Origin: Amyelois transitella
Lineage: Eukaryota; Arthropoda; Insecta; Lepidoptera; Pyralidae
Length of the DNA: 64,000 nt
NCBI RefSeq assembly: GCF_032362555.1
Contig: NC_083519.1
Coordinates: 1,877,501-1,941,500 of the forward strand
Direction: 5' to 3'
Shown piece by piece: positions 25,801 through 40,800 of this stretch (position 1 is the first letter of the stretch; every line of letters starts with the position of its first letter). The notes beneath the pieces were generated by a model. The model was given only the letters and a program-made list of their open reading frames with translations. It did no database searches and was not told the DNA's origin. The translations under genes and the position numbers were made by a program.

Positions 25801-28800
25801 TAGTTATAATTAGATTTGAGTGATGTGACGTCAATAAGTGATACCTTGTATCCAATTTTGAAAATAAATCTATTCTATTCTGTATTGGGTAAGTCTATAT
25901 ACATACATACATATGGTCACGTCTATATCCCTTGCGGGGTAGACAGAGCCAACAGTCTTGAAAAGACTGAATGGCCACGTTCAGCTATTTGGCTTAATGA
26001 TAGAATTGAGATTCAAATAGTGACAGGTTGCTAGCCCATCGCCTAAAAAAAAAGAATCCTAAGTATGTAAGCCTTCCCTTAGTCGCCTTTTACGACATCC
26101 ATGAGACAGAGATGGAGTGGTCCTATTCTTTTTTGTATTGGTGCCGGGAACCACACGGCAACATAAGTCAGTATAAAATAGTTAATTTAGCGAACTGTTC
26201 TTACTCTGTGAACTGACCGTTTCCCTCAGTGTTGCAGGGGAGCTAAGTGAATTAGCTGATGCAACATTTTATTTTATACCGTGACGTTACGAGCTCTAAA
26301 CGGGTAACGTGAAGTGTGGCGAATTTGTTAATGGATGTTGTTGCAGTAAGCTACAATAGAGAGTAAACAAAGTTAATTCCTTAATTTAGCCCTGTTGTAT
26401 TTATGTATTTAGCACATATGTATGATGGTCTACTTACTCTACGGTGTTAAATTCACCAATACTCACACTAAACCACAGGAACCACACGACACTATCAATG
26501 TTATTCTGTTTTGAATTACATTGATAGTGTTGTGTGGTTCTTGGGACCAATAAAAAAAGAATAGGACCACTCTATCTCTTTCCAATAGATATCGTAAAAG
26601 GCGACTTAGGGATAGGCTTATAAACATAGGATTCTTTTTTAGGCGATGGTCTAGCAAACTGTCAATTAATATGATATTGTTAATTATTAAAAACCATCTT
26701 TATTTGAATTACATTGATAGTGTTGTGTGGTTCTTGGGACCAATAAAAAAAGAATAGGACCACTCTATCTCTTTCCAATGGATATCGTAAAAGGCGACTT
26801 AGGGATAGGCTTATAAACATAGGATTCTTTTTTAGGCGATGGTCTAGCAAACTGTCAATTAATATGATATTGTTAATTATTAAAAACCATCTTTAAAGTC
26901 AAAAAAAGGAAAATCGATTGAAGGAAATTTAATGGCGTTGCCAAAATACACGTACCTAAGTAAATGCTCTGAGTTATAAAAATGATAGAAGCTATATCAC
27001 CAAAAAACTTGGATAACCATCACTTCCCTTCTATGGGGTGTCCAACGTAAACCGTTTTGTGAAAAGCCCTGCCAATTTATTCTTTATTGTAACTTAAAAC
27101 AATGTCTTCCATAACAAGATCCATGCAGCCGAGAAATTTTATTCCACAAATTGGAATATAAAAGATTTTGAAAAATGGAATTCTGTAATGAAACATCAGT
27201 TGCAAAATTGGGAGAGAATTTGTAATGAAGCCCGGTGTTTCAATAATTAAAAGTCATCAAGTAAATCTTAGTTAATTTGAATTAAGGCGACAATCCCTCT
27301 GTCGGAATGAGTGTAATTTGAAGTACATTAAGTAGATTAATATTGTGAAGGCACAGTTGGGCGTTGAGAATTCGGCCCAAGGGATTCGAACGGCAGAATT
27401 GATGGGAACATTTAGAAAATATTGCTCATCTGATATTTTGGTATTGGTAAGGGTAATGAAATGTATAAAACGTTTGTAGGAAGTATAGTTATAATGTTAT
27501 TTATTCCTACAGAAGATAGGAGAAAAGAGGAGAGAAATAATCAGTTTAATATTACTAACTGTATTATGAACATAAAATTAAGAATATATGACAATAAAAA
27601 ATATTTTGACATTCTTCTAACTAAACAAAATCATGGCAACCATTGCTATGCCGTATACCAAGAAGGTTGCCTACATGTTTTTAAGTTATTTGCTTAAAAT
27701 TATTAGTTAGTTACAATTTTTTTTTATATTTTAGTTTTATGACTTATACTTATGGCATATACCCGTGTGGTTCCCGGCACCAATAGAAAAAAGAATAGGA
27801 CCACTCCCTCTCTTTCCCATGGATGTCATAAAAGGTGAATGCGGGTATGTAGGTTTATAAACTTGGGATTCTTCTTTTAGGCGATTGGCTAGCAACCTGT
27901 CACTATTTGAATCTCAATTCTATTTTAAAGGTAAATAGCTGAACATTTTTATACTTTTGTTCAGTTTGTTCCAAAAGTTACACGATTACGCATGATTCTA
28001 ACTCAATAAGTAAATGTCTTTCGTCCTAACGCTGTCACACAAGAACGACACCGAATCTAATTACGCCATTTCATTACTGGTAACGGAGAAATCAGCACAT
28101 TTAAATTGCGATCGATGCTGTCCCCAAGGAAATTTCTGTCTGGACTCTCCTACAGGGACCTCCCCGGGGCGCAGTTAAAACCGCGAATGTGCCAGGATGA
28201 ATCCCAACGATTCGGTCCAGCTTGGTGCCGGCCTTAGAGAGGTGTTGTTAGGGTGAAGTTTTGGCGCCCTTAGAATTAAAAGAGTATTTTTTTTTACAAT
28301 TTTCCACATTATTCGTAATGAGCTGTAAAAACTCTAGTTAAGCAAGATAGCTCGGTAATTTCTGTTTTTGTGGGAATGTACGGAATGTTCTCTTAATGCT
28401 AGTCGTTATACGATGTACATGCCATATTTCATTCTAGACCTAGAGGTTTGAGCTGTGCTATGTCAGGCAATCAGACATGCTTTTTATATATAACTATAAT
28501 AGTATATAATATATATAGGTAGATATATAGAAAGATAGACTCTTTATTGCACCATAAGAAAAAAAACAGAAAAAAACCGTGTATTGAGGTACAAAGGCGG
28601 ACTTATCGCTAAAGCAATCTCTTCCAGATATAGACATACATATACTAATATAGATTGAAAATAGATATAATGTTCTCTTCAGTGGGGTAGGGCCGACTAC
28701 AGTTCGCTCCCCGTTTTAAATATTAATCTTTATTAAATTGCTATCTTAGGTTCTCGAAACTAAATCAGAATTCCAATCGGGAGTTTATAACTTTATAGCC

Positions 28801-31800
28801 TAGTATTTTTTTAAGCATTTCGTGTTTTTTGTTTTAGTTTGAGGTCGTGTGGTTTTGACTTCATTGTTTTATTAGTTTTACTTCTAAGGTGATCTTGGCA
28901 AGTAAAACATGTAGCGGATGTCTACCCCTCCGGGAAAGAGGCGTGATTTTATGTATGCATGTAGAGCACTTCTTTGGGTAGGTTGTGTCATAGTCCCTTC
29001 TTCAGTCCACAATATTGTCCAAAATGTATTCTTATATCTAATAGTACTTCCTTGGAGACAAAATTATTTTTATTTACATTATAGGTACGTATTTTTTCAA
29101 TGTACTGACTGAAATGAAAAATTTGCACTAAATAAAAGTGCCTATTAAGACTTATATATGTACATATTATAAGAAGAATGATTGTAAAGTCTTAAATTGC
29201 TGGCATCCCACGGCACTATAACATCATATATACATATAGTGACACGTCTTTATCACTCGCGGGGTAGACAGAGCCAACAGTCTTAAAAAGACTGACAGAC
29301 CACGTTCAGCTGTTTAGCTTTATGATAGAATTGACATTCAAATAGTGACAGGTTGCTAGCATGTTGCCTAAAAGAAGAATCTCAAGTATATTGTTCTGTT
29401 CTTGTTGTAATTGTTATGACTTGAGTAATGATAAATATACAGATTTTTTTCCATTTGTATAACATTTCATAAATTAAATTATTTGTTGGAAACAAATTAT
29501 AATGGATCAAATATAATGATCATGAATTGACGTGCAGTAGGCAAGTTGACCCAATTTATAAGAACCACTTCTCTCTCGTTTACTTCCAAACCATAAAATA
29601 AAGTTGATACAGAAGTATATGTCATATATTTTTCGAACTTTTAAAGATTTCTTCTTCCCAGTCAATAAGTTCTCACTTACGTTGAGGTGATTTTAAAATG
29701 ATCACACGGGCATCAGTAGGATTTTTTTGTTTAAAATGATTGAAGTGACTTCCTTTAATTTGTATCAACATTAATTAAAATATCATTCAATGTTGGTGCG
29801 GTGTGGTTCCCGGCACCAATAGAAAAATAAAAGGACCTCTACATCTATTTCCCATGGATGTCGTAAAAGGCGACTAAGGGATAGGCTCATAAACTTGAGA
29901 TACTTCTTTTAGGCGATGGGCTAGCAACCTGTCACTATTAGAATCTCAATTCTTTCTTTAAGTCAAATAGCTGAACGTGGCCTATCAAGATTGTTGGCTC
30001 TGTCTACCCCGCAAGGGTTAAAGACGTGATCATATGTATGTATGTCTTTCAATGAAGAGCCTCGTGAATCAAACATAGATATTCTTCCTCCTGGCGTAAA
30101 TCCTAGGGACAGCCTCACCTCTTTGGAGAGGAGCCCGGAGTGTGCCGTATACCGTGATCCTAGATTGGGTAAGTTTTTATACGAAGCGACTTCTATTGAC
30201 TTCCACCACCTCAGCTGGGGAACCTAAATATTAGATCATGGTTACAGCTGCGCGAGATGAACGTGCCTCGATAATCATACGTCAAAAGTCCCTAAGAATT
30301 GCGTATTTTACAGAGCTTAACGTCTATACCCTCTCTTTTTCTACCGAAACCTCTTGTTATTCCGAACACGTTTTTACGTCTTCGAGATAACCGCACTTCA
30401 TTTTTGAAACGGCGATATAAATAGCACCCTCCGGCCGAATAAATTTTAAAACCATCGCTGGGTATTAAGAGAACGATTTGTTCTTTTTCACGGCAGATTA
30501 ATTCCCTGCTCAGTAAATAGATACTTTTATTAGTATTCGTATTCCGTTCGCGGAGTGAGGTAATTATTGACTTTTAGACTCGCTCGTGATTATTTTATTT
30601 TCACGAGCGTTTCACGGCTCAATTGGATTACGTTTGGGTTTTGAAATCAGTAGCTTTTTTTTCTGTTTCACATTTAGTAACTTAATTTTTTATTGAATCA
30701 TAAAATACTTATACTATTTAGAAATTTTTAAACACTATACGTTAAACTTACACATACACAAAACTCCAGATTTTATTATGTGAACAAAACAATTTGAACT
30801 AGTTCATTGCAGTAAAACTACAAAAATATTTCGAAACACAAGTACTTTAACCGCGTTACAGCAACATAACACAAATTGTGAACTAGGAAATTCAAGAAAA
30901 GTGTATCCAGCATTTTATCCGTGTTACATAACCCGCTTATCCGCAGATGCAAGCCCCATGTGCCAACATAAACTTGCAATGTACACGGAAGGCTGTTGTG
31001 CACATTGAGCCAGTAGGCAGGCCAGTAACATCTATAGTAGTGCCGAAGGTAAGCAAGGTTTAACGTAAAGTATGTACCTAGTTTGACAACACTCTGGCTG
31101 GTAGTCCACAATCAATATAGTAAAAAGAGAGTCGAAGGGAGAAAGCGCGTTGCCAGTTGAAAACATTTCTTCTTTACCCAGCGTTGGGGCTTCAGGGCGA
31201 GTGTGTTATAGAAATTAACCAGACAAACCATTAGAAAGTTATCTATTGACTTACATTGTGACACACCTACTGGAGGTAGAAATGCGTGAAGATTAACCAG
31301 ACAAAGCATTACAAAGCTATCTATTGACTTACATTGTAACACACTTACTCGCAGTAGAATGGCGTGAAGTATCTTATAATGTAGCAGTTACTGACAGTTT
31401 CACAGTAATTCTTAATCTATATTGTACCTGTGAAATATACGACGCATTCTTTTTTCGAACGATTTAAAAAAGCCATATACATATGTAGCTGGCCAGCGCT
31501 GGACTAGCGTCTTACCCAATAACTTGACCAATGTATTAAAAGCTTTGAGAAGGAAGAAAATCCGCCTCAAAATCTCAAATAGGGTTGCCTATCGCTGGAT
31601 GTTTGTTTACATCGATATGGGAGCACGTGCCTCGACATAGTATGCAAGCAGTAACTACGTTTATGCTTTTGGTAAGTTCCGTAACAAAATGAGCTTTAGA
31701 ATGGGCGGTATGCTCGTAAAGTCACAAGATATTTTGAGTTAAAGCTTTATAGCGACGCTAGATCATAATGTACAATGTGACTAAGTAATAATTCTGATAA

Positions 31801-34800
31801 AATTTAAGTATGATTTTTTTAATGGATACAAATTTGTACTGTGTGGATCCCGGCACCAATAGAAAAAGGAATAGAATTACTCCATCTCTTTCCCATGGAT
31901 GGCGTAATAGGTGACTGTTCTAAAGGCGACGCAAAGACAAAGTCAACAGTCTTGAAAATACTGACAGGCCACTTTGGGCTGTTTGACTTAATGATAGAAT
32001 TGAGATTCAAATAGTGTCAGGTTGCTAGCACATCGCCAAAGTTTTTACCTTAGTCGCCTTTTCTTTTTTTCTATTGGTACCATGAACCACACGGCTCTAT
32101 ATCAGTTTATAATACATATTATCAGTTTAAAAAATATAAATATAAAACTACTCATGCATAAATAATGTGCAAAGACTTATTTAAATGTTACGCATTAATG
32201 CAAAAAATCATAAAATAAATCTACGCGCTAAGATATCAGAATCCTAATAAGTTGAGTGTAGTAAGTAGTTAAAATTAATATAGTGGCAACAGTGCTTTTA
32301 ACTTTTTTACAATTAATCTATGCTGATTATTTTTTCGAATTCCGATTTTTACGAAATATAAAATTACAGACATATTACAAATTGTCTATATTTTAGTTCA
32401 ACAATAGTGTAAGTGTATCAATATTTTTATGAAAAGTGTATAATATTTCCTATATATTTACTTTGCATAGATTAGAAAAAAATTAACAAAAAAAAAAAAA
32501 ATAATTTGACCACTGATCGAACCCAATCACGACATGAAGCCACATTAACCACCGCGCCACAAAGGCTCTTTCTCAGCTTATTTCGCATTCAAGAACTGTA
32601 GGGCTGAGATAAGGGCACCCCACCATTTATAAAGTACACCAAACAGGAGAGGGCCATTTTTGACGTCATCAGGCAACCGTTGTGAATAACATTATTATGG
32701 GGATTAGCGAAATTAATAGGAAATATTCAGTGGAAACTGCCTTTGAAAATTTCCTTTTGGGAAAATGAGATAGTTGTTAATACATTTGTAACTTTTCTTT
32801 AAAATGTATTTTTATGATTTTAGAATATTGCGAGCTTATGTTATGACAATTGTTATACATAATTGTCAGTTTGTGTCGTAAAAAATTTATGTAAAATCGA
32901 CAATTGAAACTTTGCTTTAATTTTTCCGATATTGTGGGGTAAGATCTACATACATACAAGAGAAATTACTTATAAAATTTGCCGAGGTAGTCAGAAACCA
33001 CATTTCTTCATACTTTTTTCGCTTTATTCCTAGCTCTCTTCTCGCGCAAAGCAAAATCTATACAGACTATATATCTTCTTCTTCCTCTTAGCGAAATTCT
33101 GAACTGCGCCTTTTGACCTCAGAGTCTGAATTGGCAAAATTAGGCGTTAAAACAAAGTGACTCCCGTCTGGCTTCCGCAATTTTTGTAGGGGAACCTAGC
33201 CCATAATGGTTCATGGTAAAATCTGTACTAAAAAATCTCGTATATTCGAGTACATATATATATAAAATTCTTTGATTGATTGAAAATATATATTATAAAA
33301 TATAGAAGAAGAAAGATTGAAAAGTCTTAAAGTGCTGGGAACCCACGGCACTATAACATCATACAAAAGAGACACGTCGTTATCCCTTGCGGGGTAGACA
33401 GAGCCAACAATCTTGAAAAGACTGATAGGCCAGTTCGGCTGTTTAGCTTAATGATAGAATTGAGATTCAAATAGTGACAGGTTGCCAGTCCATCGCCTAA
33501 GAAGAATCCCAAGTTTAAAAGCCTATCCCTAACATCATATTTCTTGTGATAATGATATTGTTATACGTAATATTCGCTCATACCATTACGATCGGCGTGG
33601 GAGTGAAGACAGCTGTGTGGTATTTCGTAACTAAATAATAAAGGAATGTTTTATATATGTAATGAATGCATATTTCCTAGTTAATAAGGTTAGATATTTG
33701 TCTAAAATTCTGCCTTGGATTAATTGTAGCGTGCTACTTAGCGGATGTTGAAGTTGTGTACATTGATATTGTACTAAAGTTAGGAATATTTTCTAATGTA
33801 AAGTAACTGAAAATATATTTATTTAAGTATTCCTCAGTCAGAAATCAGTGCTTACTTTAAAAAATACTTTTATACTAGGTATAGTTATTTTATACCTAGC
33901 TATCTACCTACATATACATATATATATAATAACATCTATACACCTTGTCGGGTAGACAGAGCAGTTTTGAAATACTGATAGCCCACTTAGAATTGAGATT
34001 CAAATAGAGACAGGTTGCTAGCCCGTCGCCTTAAAAAGGAATCCCAAGCTTACAAGCCTATCCCTTAATCGCCTTTAACGACATCAATGGAAAAGAGATG
34101 GAGTGGTCCTATTCTTTTCTCTATTGGTGCCGGGAACCACACGGCAATATCTTAACAGTGTCGAGAATCGTGAAGATATTGTCCCCTCACCGCTTCTATA
34201 GTGAAACGGGTTAGTAACAGGATACGGATATCGGTAAAGCTATTTGAACTGGAGTCTACGGGAAGTGCACTGGTGTGTTTTTGATGCACTAGATAAGAGA
34301 GGCGGGACATTTTGTTCGTTTATCAACAAAGCACTGCTTTTAGAGTGCATTTTGGCATGTACCTAATGCAAATCTGATGGCAATGCGAATCAGACGTTGA
34401 GGCTCGTAGTAACATACATACATATAGACACGTCTTTATCTCTTGCGGGATGAACGGAGTCAACAGTATTGAAAATAGTGATAGGCCACGTTCAGCTGTT
34501 TGGCTTATACAGATAGAATTGTGATTCAAATAGTGACAGGTTGCTAGTCCATCGCCTAAAAAAGAATCCCAAGTTTGTAAGCCTATCCCTTAGTCGCCTT
34601 TTACGACATCAATGGGAAAGAGTGGTCCTATTCTTTTTTGTATTGGTGCCGGGAACCACACGGCATATACATATGTCACGACACGGCATATCTGTCATAT
34701 ACTATTTGAATCTCAATACTATCATTAAGCCAAATAGCTGAACGTGGCCATTCAGTCTTTTCAACTGTTGGCTCTGTCTGCCCCGCAAGGGATATAGACG

Positions 34801-37800
34801 TGACCATATGTATGTATGTATTATGACAGAATGAGAGCAAAATATGACATTTCAAAGCTAATTTGCATCCCAATATTAGGCAGATACTTTCGTTTCCAAG
34901 GTAAAGAATTTCATCCTAGAAATTTGTGAAGAAACTGCAATGAAACGCATAAAAAGAGTAAGAGCATCCGGAGAATTAAATCAGATCGCATTCAAATCAA
35001 AGGAGACTCGGTTTAAAAGAATTCTTCAATCATTTTACGGAAGTCGGACGGAAACCGTGTTACCGGGCCGGCGCCGTGCGTCCGGTTGGAACACGGGCCA
35101 ATAGATACAAAGTGCTGTAGATAGTTGGAGATATTTCTTTCTTCTTACAAAGGGACTGTAAGTTTTGTAAAGACTTGATTTTTTAACTGTTTTTATTGTA
35201 GCAGGCATCTGCCGTGTAGTTTCATATCTTCGTGGTCGAATCGGTAAAGTGCCCGGTTAAAATGCCTGCTAGAAAGGCACAGGTTCGAATCCCACTTCGG
35301 CCGAAGTTATGTCCATTAGTTTGAATACTAACGATGCTCTTACGGCGAAGGAAAACATCGTGGTGAAACCTGCACATTCAGGCTTGAATGTGCAACTATG
35401 ATCGATCCAATACGGGTTAGATTTACCTGCAATGGTTGCGGAGAAACGAGAACGAGATTACCTTGATATTTGATATCCTTTTTATCCCTCGAGATTAATT
35501 CCACGCGGACGAAGTCGCTGGCGGCCTCTAGTATGTAGATATATTTGTAGCATTGAACTCTTTGTATTCACCCCAAAGGCTTCTCAATCGTGGCACGGAA
35601 GTAGGACGGAAACCGTGTTACCGGCCCGGCGCCGTGCACTGCTCTGTGCCAATAGATACAAGATATTGTTTAGATACGAGTAGATGCTTTTGCCAGGGGC
35701 TTGGGAATGAGGTTCATTTTCGAATTTCTTACATATATATATATATGAATCACACCTCTTTCCTGCAGGAGTAGGCAGAGACCATCTTTCCTATGTTTTA
35801 TTCTTCGAAAAATAGAGATTTTTCGAAGAATAAAACATAGGAATTTATAGAGATAAATGTTGTTTTATTGTTATTTATGCTTATGAGTGTGTTAGGACAA
35901 TTATGGATGAATAGACTAAGGAAATACCGGCTTTATTACATAGAAAAGTCAATAATTGCAAGCCTTTGTCATAAATTAATTATACAGTTTCTTGTTTGGT
36001 ATCCATGATGTTATTTGGAGCGGAATTCGGTTACTTGAAGTTTATAGCTTCTCCAAAATAGTTTGCGTCGCCGTAACGACTAAATTTTTTTGATAAATCA
36101 ACAACCTGCATCATTTAAAATAGATAACACGCTTTTCCATCCCTCATTATAGCTGTTTTCAGCTCAAAATGTCGGACAAAAGTGGGCGCTAAGCACTGGC
36201 TGTTGACCTATTTATATTCTTGCATACGTAACGTATATGAAAACGTTCCGTGAAAAGTGCGCTTTAAATAAATAGGGTCCGAGACAGCCACCCTGGGACT
36301 GGACCGAGCATTTCATATTACCGTGAGAAGTGTGTTCTCTTTGCGTCCAATTGATTGGTCCCCATCTCATTTGTCTTGCTACGTTTATACATAATATCAC
36401 GCCTATTTTTTTGGAGGGTGAAGACTAAATTTTTTCACTTGCCATGATTCTTGCGCATCTTAATATAATTATCAATAAAGTTAAGTCTTGTTATACTTGT
36501 CTCCGCTGGACTCGTCTTAGATGCTTTATCGACACTCATGCAAGTTGCTGTTTTGATTTGTACTGATTGGTAATTTATCATATTCAAGTTTTTGCGAAAC
36601 GTAGCAAAGAAAATAGTGGGTACCACTTAGGTTACTTCCCGCTTAGATGGTAACGGAAAATAGGGAAGAGTCTAATACAAACTTTTAACAATGAAATAAC
36701 TGTGACCATTTCTAAATGTCAGTTCGATCATAAGCCATGAAGGTAACACCTTTATGGCTTATGATCGAACTGAACTGACGTGGTCTTTGAGTGTCAATAG
36801 GTATATATTATGGTATAGTATATTGAAAGTCAATTGTCTTATCCGTAAGTGACAAAACCGTGACATGAGTGTTATGAGAAACTTACTTGTTATATTTTAT
36901 TCGTTTGAATGTGCTTACGGTAGCATTTTGTATTTGAGATAATTTGAGTTTCGAATTCATTTTGTATTTTTTTTTGTAATTTAACAACTGCTGTTATTTT
37001 TTTAATTTTTTACAATTAGGCCGGGCTTTCTTTTTCAAATAAGGCATATGGAAAGGTCCAATATGTAAGATACAAAGGGAACGCACCAACGACCAATACT
37101 TTATGTAGAAAAATACGCGGAAATATTTTTGTTGGCGTTTTCCGCTAGTCATTATGAGATTTTTAAAGCAGATTTTGTGATTTTCATTCAATGCTAAACA
37201 AGCTACTTCTGCAACATCTACGTGGAAGCGTTAAATTGGTAATAATGCACCTCTAGAAAAATGTGATATTAAGTTACCTAGTAATTTATCAGAACAAGAG
37301 ACGCTCCTCGGCTCCGCCTGCGTAAATTGAAAAATCCCGTTAAAATCTGTACACGTGAGAATTTTCATAAATTCCTCCTTAGCGGACGTCTCCGATTTTC
37401 AATCTACCTGTCTTGCCAAATTACATCTTTATAGGCTCAGTAGTTTATGAAATTTCTTGATACCATCAAGAAATTGTCATTGTGAGTGAATAGGTGAGTG
37501 TTTTACATACAAAGCATGGCACGCGCGATGCAGTTTTTATCGCGCGAACAACTATCGCTGTGTCGCTTATTATTATGACTTTAAAAGTCATGACTTCGGA
37601 TGATGTTAAAAACTTCACTATATGAACGTGTTATTCTCTTAGTCCAAACTATTTCCTTACACATACATATGATCACGTCTATATCCGAAGCGGTAGACGA
37701 GCCACCAGTCTTGAAAAAACTGATAGACCACGCTTAGTTGTTTGGCTTAGTGATAGAATTGAGATTCAAATAGTGACAGGTTGCTAGCCCATCGCCTAAA

Positions 37801-40800
37801 AGAGGAATCCCAAGTTTATAAGCCTATCCCTTAGTCGCCTTTTACGATATCCGTTTTTCCTCACACCCCTCACACATTCCCTCACACGATTATATATTTA
37901 TTTAGTTACTAACATACCTAGAATATACCTAGAATAGGTATGTTATATACAAAGACAATGTTCCTCTAACGAGGCCGACTACATTATTGTTTCCAAATTG
38001 AGTGAACAGCAGAAATTGAGGTTGGCCAATAGCGCATGGCTGCTTTGTCTTGTTCGTGGAGTGTGCATTCAGCTTTAAATTGATATTCAGTCTAAGTACG
38101 GGTGGTCATTGTGCAAATAATGATATAGTTCGATTTTTAAAATGTCTCCTAGTATAATCAAACAAAAAAAAAAATAGAAGAAATTTAAAGCGAAGTTTAA
38201 ATAAAAAAAAAATTGGAAGAATTTGGAATGTTGCTCTTAAGCACTTGTAACATAAACGTTAGAAATAAGAACGAAAATGTAATATCCTTAAAACCTTCTA
38301 AATTCGTCGACATCAATTCGATTATTCAATCCTCGCAAACGAAGTCTGGGGCGGCAGCAAGTTATACAAAAGATATAACATTCATATTTTAAGAACTTTC
38401 TACTGTTTATAAATAACAGTCACGGCAGTGTCGTGTGGTTCCCGGCACTCCATATCTTTCACAGCGATGTCGTAAAAGGTGACTAAGGGAAAGGCTAATT
38501 AAATTGAAATTCTTCTTGTAGGCGACGGGCTAGCAGCCTGCCACTATTTGAATCTCAATTCTGTCATTCAGCCATTCAGCTGAACGTGGCCTTCCAGTCT
38601 TTGCTACTACTAACTACTGGGTCTGTCTACCTCGCAAAAAATAAAGACGTGACTATGTATGTATGTAGGTAACGGCATGCTCTTGGGAAATCGTGTACAA
38701 AAGAAAAAGTTATACACTTTTCTGTTGAACACAAAAATTTAACATTAGGTACATGTAACTATTAGCTGTGCCCGCGACTTCGTCCGCGTGGAATAATTAT
38801 TTCGGGCATCATTGAAGCTCAAAGATGAATAAATAATTTACCCCGTTTTTTTCACATTCATCGATAAATACCTAGTTTATTCAACACAAAAAGAATTTTT
38901 CAATTCAAACCCGTTGTTCCTGTTAGCGTGTACAAACAAACAAAACCCTTCTGCATTATAATCTTATATATAAAAATGAATCGCTAAATGTGTTGGTAAG
39001 CGCATAAATCAAGAACGCCTGGACCAATTTGACCAATTCTTTTTTTTTAATATTCGTCAAAGCTCAAGGATGGTTTTTACGGCGAAAAAATACCAAATAA
39101 TTGCCTGAAAAACCTTAAAAACAGTCCTTTTCTTTATCCCATACAAACGTTTTCTAACTAATACGTACAGTCAATTTGAGCTTTATTGCTAATGTATAAA
39201 GCTCACTGTTGTGTAAGCAATGTAGGTCTAATAGATAGGAACAAAAAACTGTCATATTACAAATCTTTTTGACAGTACGAAGTCTGTCGGGTCCGCTAGT
39301 ATTTGTATACTTAGATGTAACAGGATAATGCGCGCTCTCGTGTCAATGGTAGAAATGTGTTACCTTCTGAGGTCGGCAGTCATCACGCTGCTATTGGCCA
39401 AGCTATGCATTGGCTGTAACTAACTGCGGCACGCAATGCCAAATAATTTGTTATTGACGGCCGCTATGCAGGACGTGAGTTATGATGGCTATACCAATGT
39501 TCTGATGACGTTTCAGTATGAGTACATGATTATTGTTTGGTTGTTTGTTTGTAAACTCTTTATTGCAAAAGAAGTATTTCAAAATAGTAATTGGATTAAA
39601 AATAATTTTTCCTAAATTAATATTGAGGATGCGGTACAATAATCATAATTGATTATTGTAACGCATCCTCAATATTAATTTCAATTAATTAATGATAAAA
39701 ATACATAAATAATATAATATAAGTGCACTCAATTATTAGATGCAGTCTCTCATCGTCAGTCGTTCATCAGAATGCAGTCTTTTGATTAGTGTTATTATAG
39801 TACTAAGTTAAAAAACCTAGTTTTATAAAGAATGTCTTATCTAGAATTTAAAACAGCTAATGATATTTCATTTTATGAAACGTACATAGCAATATTATAA
39901 CAAATAAATGTAATAAAATGTATTTGAATTTATTGCTCTATTTATAGGTATTATTTATCTATTTATTGACACTGAATTATATAGTGATGTGACAAACTTG
40001 GAAATATTTTTACTTTTTTTTTTGCCGGATGGCGCAGAATAGCTAGCTTATTTTTATGTTCTAACTATTTGTAATCTATGTCTGACAAACATAAATTAAT
40101 TAAGAACATTATAGGCAGTATTTTAAAATTCATAGACAAGTGTTTTTTCGTGATTGACGGCCTCTGTGGCGCAGCTGTAGTACGCTTGTATGTGACAACG
40201 GAGGTCCCGGGTTCGAATCCCGACCAGGACATGATGGAAAACGAACTTTCTCTGATTGGCCTGGGTCTTGGATGTTTGTCAATATAAGTATTTATTATAA
40301 AATATAGATAGTATCTTTGAGTTGGTATTTCGTAACACAAGTTTCGAAATCACTTCGAGGCTAACTCAGTCTGTGTAATTTGTCCCGTATATATTTATTT
40401 TCTTAAAAAAATCTTCTAAAGCATGTAATTTAAAATGAGACGGTCTGTGCACGATAAAAATGTTACTTCTATGCTTTATCATTAAAATGTTCCGGCTTAT
40501 TGTTCTCCACATAAAAATCCATCAACGTTTAATCTTTTAGAGGAAATTGTTCCTTGATACGATTCGTCTCATTATTTTAAACTCAAGAGGCCTTAAAGAG
40601 ACGGAAATAATGAAAAAATTGTCCTCGAAAACTTTTTATTGTGCTTCAGAAGGGGTTCAATTAAATACTCCGCCCTTTTGAAAACAGGCAAACAGGACGG
40701 CATCAAATTGGATCTTTAGCATAATTGGATAGGATTTCCTTGTTAAAGTTGAATCATAGACGGGGTATTGAAAGTTGAGAATAAACGACTATTAATCAAC

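Noticed and set aside
30818..31342. Two consecutive minus-strand frames in intron 10
   Set aside because: They overlap the 78-bp tandem duplication, and the amino-acid content is what AT-rich noise gives. No splice signals link them.
35225..35310. tRNA gene candidate with gttcgaatcc
   Set aside because: It continues into the SINE-D body and has related heads at 1970, 57700 and 60200.
35788..35843. microRNA precursor
   Set aside because: The arms are fully complementary with a 4-nt loop, too short a terminal loop for a typical Dicer precursor. Other hairpins here show the same template-switch pattern.
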